Below are positions 5,914-10,805 of a stretch of DNA of 10,805 nt, one piece after another. Each line of letters opens with the position of its first letter. Positions within the stretch are counted from its first letter, which is position 1. The translations under genes were made by a program, and so were the position numbers. The stretch is taken from positions 1 to 10,805 of the forward strand of contig DHOB01000070.1 in NCBI GenBank assembly GCA_002409675.1. Reading direction: 5' to 3'. Origin of the DNA: Ruminococcaceae bacterium UBA5401. Its GTDB lineage: Bacteria > Bacillota > Clostridia > Oscillospirales > Acutalibacteraceae. The notes beneath the pieces were generated by a model, which saw only the letters and a list, made by a program, of their open reading frames with translations, searched no databases and was not told the DNA's origin.

Positions 5914-8337
5914 ATGGGAGAAAGACACGTCGTCGAGCAGATTCAGGACACCGTCCGCGACAATCTGGAGCATGTGTTCGGGGTGGCGCTCGAAAATGCA
6001 ACCAACGAGCAGTGCTACAAGGCGGTTGCCCTCACCGTTCGGGACCGTTTGGAAAACATCCGCCATGAGTATGTGGAAAAGGCGGAAAAAGAGCGCACCA
6101 AGCAGATTTATTACCTGTGCATGGAGTTCCTCGTGGGGCGCTCGCTCAAAAACAGCCTGTACAACCTGGGGCTGGAGGACGCCTACCGCAAGGCCCTCGC
6201 CGGCATGGGCCTGAAGCTGGACACGCTGTATGAGGAAGAGCCGGACGCCGGCCTCGGCAACGGCGGCCTGGGCCGCCTGGCGGCGTGCTTCATGGATTCC
6301 CTCGCCACGCTCGGCTACCCCGCCACGGGGTATTCCCTGTGCTATGAGTACGGCGTCTTCCGGCAGAAGCTGGTGGACGGCTGGCAGACGGAGCTGCCGG
6401 ATTTCTGGCTGCCGGGCGGGAAGATCTGGCTTCGGTCCGAGCCGGAAAAAAGCGTGGAGGTCCACTTCGACGGCCATATTGAAGACTATTGGAACAACCG
6501 GTTCCACGTTGTGAACCATAAGGGCTATAAAAAGGTCATCGCCGTGCCGTGCGACATGTACATCGCCGGCTACGGCGGAAAGGGCGTCAGCCGCCTGCGC
6601 CTGTGGAGGGCCACCAGCTCCGAGTTCGACATGAAGCTGTTCAACGGCGGCGACTATATGCGCGCGATGGAGCAGAAGGCCATGGCGGAGATCATCACCA
6701 AGGTCCTCTACCCGGACGACAACCACCTGGAAGGGAAGAGCCTGCGGCTCTCGCAGCAGTATTTTCTGGTCTCCGCCGCCGTGCAGGACATCATCCGCCA
6801 CCACCTGTTCACGCACCGCACGCTCGACAGCCTGCCCGACCTCGCGGCCATCCACCTGAACGACACGCACCCCGTCCTCGCCATCCCCGAGATGATGCGC
6901 GTGATGCTCGACGAGTGCGGCTACGGCTGGGACGACGCGTGGGAAATCGTGCAGCGGGTCTTCGCCTACACGAACCACACCGTGATGCCGGAGGCGCTGG
7001 AGTGCTGGGGCATCGACCTGTTCCGGATGCGCCTGCCGCGCATCTACCAGATCATCGAGGAAATCAACCGCCGCTTCTGCGCGGGGATGCACAACCGCTG
7101 CGTAGACGGCTACAAGGTCGGCCGCATGGCCCCGTGGAACGACGGCTATGTGAAGATGGCGAACCTCGCCGTGGTCAGCTGCCACAGCGTGAACGGGGTC
7201 TCCAAGCTCCACAGCGAAATCCTCAAAAACAGGATTTTTCACGACTTTTACACCGAGATGCCCGAAAAGTTCACCAGCGTGACCAACGGCATCGCCCACC
7301 GGCGCTGGCTCTGTCAGGCGAACCCCGGCCTTTTTTCCCTGCTGACCGAGCTCATCGGTGACGGGTTCGTGCTGGACGCCTCCCGCCTTCAGGACCTGAT
7401 GAAATACAAGGACGACCCCGCCGCCCTGCAGAAGCTGGCGCAGGTCAAGCGGCAGAACAAGGTCCGCTTCGCGCAGTACGTCAAGCGCGTGCAGGGGCTC
7501 GACATCGACCCGGATTCCATCTTCGACGTGCAGGTCAAGCGCCTGCACGAGTACAAGCGCCAGCACCTGAACGCGCTCCAGATTCTGACGGATTACCAGC
7601 GCCTGCGCGAAGACCCGAACGCCGACTTCGTGCCGCGCACCTATATTTTCGGCGCGAAGGCCGCGGCCGGGTATTATTTTGCGAAGCAGATCATCCGCTT
7701 TATCGTCGATTTGGGCAGAACCATCAACTCCGACCCGCGGGTGAACAAAAAGATGCGCGTCGTCTATCTGGAGGATTACCGCGTGACCCTCGCGGAGCTG
7801 CTGATGCCCGCCGCCGACATCAGCGAGCAGATTTCGCTCGCCGGGACGGAGGCCTCCGGCACCAGCAACATGAAGATGATGATCAACGGCGCGGTCACGC
7901 TCGGCACGCTGGACGGCGCGAACGTGGAGATCCGGGACGCCGTGGGCGAACAGAACATGATTCTGTTCGGCATGACCGCGGAACAGGCCGCCGCGCTGAA
8001 GCGGAACGGCTACAGCCCGCGGGCGTTCGCCGACCGCACGCCCGCCCTCGGCGGCGCCCTGCGCGAGATGGGGAACGGCCTGTGCGGCGTGAGCTTCCGC
8101 GACATCGTGGATTCGCTGCTGGGCTCCGACCCCTACATGGTCCTTGCGGATTTCGCCTCGTACGCGAAGGCGCGCGCCAGATCGGCGCGGCTGTATTCCG
8201 ACGCCGGCACGTGGCGGAAGATGTGCCTTGTGAACGTGGCGCAGGCCGGCCGCTTCTCTTCCGACCGCGCCATCCGCGAGTACGCGGAGCGCATCTGGAA
8301 CGCCAAGCCGGTCCCCAACCTGAAAAAACGGCCGTGA
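5914..8337 (+). CDS. glgP: Glycogen/maltodextrin phosphorylase
   Basis: This is a GT35 family alpha-glucan phosphorylase that releases glucose-1-phosphate from the non-reducing ends of glycogen or maltodextrins, using pyridoxal phosphate in the cytoplasm. The product has 807 residues, close to the usual 800-815. Visible family blocks are YYLCMEFLVGRSL at about 66-78, EPDAGLGNGGLGRLAA from 109 (glycine replaces the more common alanine in EPDAALGNGG), LNDTHP and YTNHTVMPEALE in the middle, and the cofactor-site block GTEASGTSNMKM with the predicted pyridoxal phosphate lysine at 654. The frame is open from 5824, but the start at 5914 is chosen because GAAGGAGG at 5901-5908 sits 5 bases before it and the earlier codons overlap the promoter. 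A GH13 glycosidase gene follows after 28 bases, probably in the same operon. Whether glycogen or maltodextrin is preferred cannot be told from sequence. Confidence 0.96.
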   Translation: MGERHVVEQIQDTVRDNLEHVFGVALENATNEQCYKAVALTVRDRLENIRHEYVEKAEKERTKQIYYLCMEFLVGRSLKNSLYNLGLEDAYRKALAGMGLKLDTLYEEEPDAGLGNGGLGRLAACFMDSLATLGYPATGYSLCYEYGVFRQKLVDGWQTELPDFWLPGGKIWLRSEPEKSVEVHFDGHIEDYWNNRFHVVNHKGYKKVIAVPCDMYIAGYGGKGVSRLRLWRATSSEFDMKLFNGGDYMRAMEQKAMAEIITKVLYPDDNHLEGKSLRLSQQYFLVSAAVQDIIRHHLFTHRTLDSLPDLAAIHLNDTHPVLAIPEMMRVMLDECGYGWDDAWEIVQRVFAYTNHTVMPEALECWGIDLFRMRLPRIYQIIEEINRRFCAGMHNRCVDGYKVGRMAPWNDGYVKMANLAVVSCHSVNGVSKLHSEILKNRIFHDFYTEMPEKFTSVTNGIAHRRWLCQANPGLFSLLTELIGDGFVLDASRLQDLMKYKDDPAALQKLAQVKRQNKVRFAQYVKRVQGLDIDPDSIFDVQVKRLHEYKRQHLNALQILTDYQRLREDPNADFVPRTYIFGAKAAAGYYFAKQIIRFIVDLGRTINSDPRVNKKMRVVYLEDYRVTLAELLMPAADISEQISLAGTEASGTSNMKMMINGAVTLGTLDGANVEIRDAVGEQNMILFGMTAEQAAALKRNGYSPRAFADRTPALGGALREMGNGLCGVSFRDIVDSLLGSDPYMVLADFASYAKARARSARLYSDAGTWRKMCLVNVAQAGRFSSDRAIREYAERIWNAKPVPNLKKRP

Positions 8338-8365
8338 ATCCGGCCCCGGAGGTTTGTGCCCCTTG

Positions 8366-10252
8366 ATGCTGTTCAGTTCCCGCAGCCCCGCCTGCCGCCG
8401 CCCCGCGGGCGCGGTGCCGGCCGGGACTTCGGTCCATTTCAAAATCATGCTGCCGCGCGGCTGGCGCTGCTCCGCGGCCCGCCTTCTGCTGGAAAACGGG
8501 CTGACCGGCGAAAAGCCGGAGCGCGGCATGTTCTGGTGCGGAAAAGACGGCGAGCGGGCCGAGTGGTGGGAGTGCGATTTTTCCCCGGCCTCGCCCGCCC
8601 CGTATTTTTACCGCTTCCTGCTGAGCACGGGCCGCGGGCCGGTCACGCTGGCGCGCGGCCCGCGCGGCGAAGCCGTCCCCGACCGGACCGCCCCGCCCTG
8701 GCAGCTCACGGCCTACGACCCCGCGTTCGCCACGCCGGAATGGTTCGCCGGCGGCGTGGTATACCAGATTTTCCCCGACCGCTTCCACCGTTCAGGGGAG
8801 GAGAAGCGGGGCGTCCCCGCCGACCGCAGGCTGCGCGGGGACTGGGGCGGCCAGCCGGAATGGAAGCCCGGCTCGGACGGAAAGGTGACCAACAGCGACT
8901 ATTTCGGCGGAGACCTGCGCGGCATTGAAGAAAAACTGCCGTACCTCAAGTCCCTCGGCGTGACCTGTCTGTACCTGAACCCGATTTTCGAGGCGCACTC
9001 CAACCACCGGTACAACACGGCGGACTACCTCAAGATCGACCCGCTCCTCGGCACGGAGGAGGATTTCCGCCGCCTGTGCGCCGCGGCGGGCAGGCTCGGC
9101 ATCCGTGTGCTGCTGGACGGCGTGTTCAACCACACGGGCAGCGACAGCGTCTATTTCAACCGCGAGGGCCGCTACCCCGGCCCCGGCGCGTACCAGTCGA
9201 AGGAATCGCCGTATTTTCCGTGGTACCGCTTCAAAAAGTGGCCGGATGAGTACGAGAGCTGGTGGGGGTTCGACACCCTGCCGGACGTGAACGGCACCGA
9301 CCCCGGCTACGACCGGTTCGTCAACGGGCCGGAGGGCGTCGTGCGGCGCTGGCTGCGCGCGGGGGCCGCCGGGTGGCGGCTGGACGTGGCGGACGAGCTG
9401 GCGGACCCGTTCCTCGACCACCTGCGCCGGGCGGCGAAGGCGGAAAAGGCGGACGCCCTGGTCCTCGGCGAGGTGTGGGAAGACGCCTCCAACAAAATCG
9501 CGTACGGCAGGCGCCGGCGCTACCTGCTGGGGGACCAGCTCGACAGCGTGATGAACTACCCGTTCCGTGAGGCCGTCCTCGCCTTTCTGGCCGGCGGGGA
9601 CGCGGCGGGCAGTATGGAGCGCATCCTCACCGTGCTGGAAAACTACCCGCCGCAGGCCGTGCGCGCGCTGCTGAACAACATCGGCACGCACGACACGGAG
9701 CGCGCCCTCACGGCCCTTGCGGGCGAGCCGGCGCGCGGGCGCGGGCGGCGCTGGCAGAGCGAGGCGCGGCTCACGCGGGAGCAGCGGGCCCGCGGCCTGG
9801 CGCTGATGCGTCTGGCCTCGCTGATGCAGTACACGCTGCCGGGGGTGCCCTGCGTCTATTACGGGGACGAGGCGGGCCTGGAGGGGTACCGCGACCCGTT
9901 CAACCGCGGGTGCTTCCCGTGGGGCCGCGAAGACGCCGGCCTGGTCGAATGGTACCGCGGGCTGGGCCGCCTGCGCGCCGGATGCTCCTGCCTGAAAAAA
10001 GGGGCGTTCGTCCCGGTGGCCGCCGAGGGGGACGTGATGGCCTACCTGCGCCGGGACGGGAACGGCGCGCTGCTGTGCGCGTTCAACCGGGGCGGCGTGC
10101 CCCGCACCGTCACGCTGCCGGCGGAATGGGGCGGCGCCGAGGCCCTGCTGGGGAACGCGCCGGACGCGGGCGGGCACCTCGCCCTGCCGCCGATTTCGTG
10201 CGCGGCGTGCCGGCTCCGTTACGAAAAGCGGGAGTTATTTTTGAATTTTTAA
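8366..10252 (+). CDS. GH13 family alpha-glycosidase (neopullulanase/cyclomaltodextrinase-like)
   Basis: This is an alpha-amylase superfamily hydrolase for short alpha-1,4 (possibly alpha-1,6) glucans. The 628-residue product has an N-terminal beta-rich, CBM34-like region (to about 115), then a GH13 barrel opening with GGVVYQIFPDRF. The catalytic regions are intact: DGVFNH at 251-256, GWRLDVAD with nucleophile Asp340, LGEVWED with acid/base Glu369, and THD with transition-state stabiliser Asp443. A WWGFDTLPDVN block near 295 is typical of clostridial neopullulanase-like members. No signal peptide is evident, so it should act in the cytoplasm beside GlgP, trimming branches or stubs that phosphorylase leaves. 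The start is uncertain: GGAGG at 8348-8352 is 13 bases before the ATG at 8366, 10 before an in-frame TTG at 8363, and only 1 before a TTG at 8354. There is no terminator after the stop; the rnpB promoter begins 11 bases later. Confidence 0.9.
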   Translation: MLFSSRSPACRRPAGAVPAGTSVHFKIMLPRGWRCSAARLLLENGLTGEKPERGMFWCGKDGERAEWWECDFSPASPAPYFYRFLLSTGRGPVTLARGPRGEAVPDRTAPPWQLTAYDPAFATPEWFAGGVVYQIFPDRFHRSGEEKRGVPADRRLRGDWGGQPEWKPGSDGKVTNSDYFGGDLRGIEEKLPYLKSLGVTCLYLNPIFEAHSNHRYNTADYLKIDPLLGTEEDFRRLCAAAGRLGIRVLLDGVFNHTGSDSVYFNREGRYPGPGAYQSKESPYFPWYRFKKWPDEYESWWGFDTLPDVNGTDPGYDRFVNGPEGVVRRWLRAGAAGWRLDVADELADPFLDHLRRAAKAEKADALVLGEVWEDASNKIAYGRRRRYLLGDQLDSVMNYPFREAVLAFLAGGDAAGSMERILTVLENYPPQAVRALLNNIGTHDTERALTALAGEPARGRGRRWQSEARLTREQRARGLALMRLASLMQYTLPGVPCVYYGDEAGLEGYRDPFNRGCFPWGREDAGLVEWYRGLGRLRAGCSCLKKGAFVPVAAEGDVMAYLRRDGNGALLCAFNRGGVPRTVTLPAEWGGAEALLGNAPDAGGHLALPPISCAACRLRYEKRELFLNF

Positions 10253-10263
10253 GATGCGCGCCC

Positions 10264-10292
10264 TTGACTTCCGGCGGGGAATCGGGTACAAT
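10264..10292 (+). promoter_or_regulatory. Promoter of rnpB
   Basis: TTGACT (10264-10269) and TACAAT (10287-10292) are separated by 17 bases, each one base from consensus. The expected start, near 10299-10301, coincides with the beginning of the P1 helix of RNase P RNA, so little or no 5' processing would be needed. The box starts 11 bases after the GH13 stop codon. Confidence 0.88.
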
Positions 10293-10299
10293 AAACCTT

Positions 10300-10645
10300 T
10301 GCGAGCAGGCTGGACGGCCGCGGGCGCAGCGCGAAAGCGCGCGCCTGAGGAAAGTCCGAGCTCCACAGGGCAGGGATAGCGGCTAACGGCCGCCGGGGGC
10401 GACCCCCGGGAAAGTGCAACAGAGAGATACCGCCGCATTTGCGGCAAGGGTGGAAAGGCGGGGCAAGAGCCCACCAGCGCGCGGGAGACCGCGCGGCTCT
10501 GCAAACCCTATCCGGAGCAACACCGCAGAGGGGCATCGTGCGCCGGCCCGGCGCGCCCCGAGAAGGTGGCATCGAGCCGTGATGGCGACATCCGGCCAAG
10601 ATAGATGGCCGTTCACGACAGAACTCGGCTTACAGGCCTGGTCGC
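10300..10645 (+). ncRNA. rnpB: RNase P RNA, bacterial class A
   Basis: This is the catalytic RNA of ribonuclease P, which removes the 5' leader from precursor tRNAs together with the RnpA protein. About 346 bases is normal for class A. Conserved blocks are seen in order: a P3 hairpin closed by GAAA (about 10322-10345), GAGGAAAGTCCGAGCTCC at 10347-10364, AAAGTGCAACAGAGAGATACCGCC, GCAAGGGTGGAAAGG, GCAAGAGCCCACC, GCAAACCC, an AGAAGGTGGCATCGAGCC segment that includes the GGU used to bind the tRNA CCA end, and ACAGAACTCGGCTTA at 10618-10632. P1 forms between GCGAGCAGGC (10301-10310) and GCCTGGTCGC (10636-10645) with one G/G mismatch. In P4, CCGAG (10356-10360) pairs with CTCGG (10624-10628), a compensated change from the common CCGGG/CCCGG. 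The exact ends are estimated from P1 and the promoter. Confidence 0.97.
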
Positions 10646-10656
10646 ACAGAAAAACA

Positions 10657-10687
10657 AAAGCTCCGCTCGTGCGAGCGGGCTTTTTTT
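10657..10687 (+). terminator. Intrinsic terminator of rnpB
   Basis: CCGCTCG (10663-10669) pairs with CGAGCGG (10672-10678) around a TG loop. With one bulged T the stem extends by GC/GC and AAAA/TTTT, and it ends in a run of seven T at 10681-10687. It lies 11 bases past the predicted 3' end of RNase P RNA, leaving a short trailer to be trimmed. Confidence 0.9.
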
Positions 10688-10763
10688 ATGCCCGGAGGAA
10701 GTGAGGATTTTTTGGATGGCACGCCCTGAAATACGTTTTTTTGATATAAAATATAGAATAATG

Positions 10764-10772
10764 TGGTATACT
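10764..10772 (+). promoter_or_regulatory. Extended -10 promoter for a gene beyond the window
   Basis: TGG directly followed by TATACT (10767-10772) matches an extended -10 element within an AT-rich stretch that contrasts with the GC-rich surroundings. TTGATA at 10741-10746 is 20 bases away, too far for a standard -35, so the extended -10 would do most of the work. A start near 10779 is expected. GGGAG at 10795-10799 looks like a ribosome binding site for a coding region starting at or just after 10803, which cannot be identified here. Between the rnpB terminator and this promoter (10688-10740) I see no gene. Confidence 0.6.
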
Positions 10773-10805
10773 TACCGTAAGACAAGAATGAATCGGGAGT
10801 GATTG

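Noticed and set aside
5875..8529. An 884-codon open frame on the minus strand opposite glgP, crossing into the GH13 gene.
   Set aside because: GC-rich codon use on the other strand removes stop codons from this frame. The translation is rich in H, R, Q, V, A and D with no recognisable domain, and it crosses a gene boundary and a promoter. The plus-strand proteins have full catalytic motifs.
8792..10177. A 461-codon minus-strand frame opposite the GH13 gene.
   Set aside because: Antisense shadow of a GC-rich gene with intact GH13 motifs; no plausible ribosome binding site or domain.
10414..10802. Small open frames (65-96 codons) across rnpB and its terminator.
   Set aside because: They lie within the structured RNase P RNA and run through its terminator; composition and position give no support for translation.

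Overview
The window reads as an ordinary chromosomal segment of a GC-rich, low-oxygen Firmicute, most likely a Clostridia member of the Oscillospiraceae/Ruminococcaceae type. The reasons are Shine-Dalgarno sites before the genes, sigma-A type promoters, a QueT-family ECF transporter component behind a preQ1-like riboswitch, a class A RNase P RNA (usual in Clostridia, whereas Bacilli mostly have class B), and clostridial-style GlgP and GH13 proteins. The taxon is an inference; no 16S or ribosomal protein gene is present.

Region 1 (1-3521, + strand) is a compact branched-chain amino acid type ABC transporter operon: two permeases (livH, livM) and two ATPases (livG, livF), with gaps of about 2-12 bases. 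The substrate-binding protein is not here and probably lies upstream of base 1. The operon ends at a strong hairpin that also serves the convergent gene.

Region 2 (3534-5742, - strand) holds queT, a membrane substrate-binding component for a queuosine precursor, preceded by a probable preQ1-I riboswitch whose 3' end carries the ribosome binding site. Upstream of it on the same strand is a CNNM/CorC-type membrane protein with a CBS pair. That gene has a clear promoter and a roughly 130-base leader that can fold in two competing ways.

Region 3 (5824-10252, + strand) is a glucan-use pair: glycogen/maltodextrin phosphorylase (glgP), with its own promoter, then a GH13 alpha-glycosidase 28 bases later. 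Together they would convert storage or imported alpha-glucan to glucose-1-phosphate and glucose/maltose.

Region 4 (10264-10805) is rnpB, the catalytic RNA of RNase P, with a well-placed promoter that begins only 11 bases after the GH13 stop codon, followed by an intrinsic terminator. The window ends with an AT-rich stretch carrying an extended -10 promoter and a possible ribosome binding site for a gene beyond the window.

I found no mobile element, CRISPR array, phage gene, tRNA or recognisably new system. The most interesting items are regulatory: the preQ1-like element, the CNNM leader, and the tight GH13/rnpB junction. Very long antisense reading frames exist but look like by-products of GC-rich codon use.
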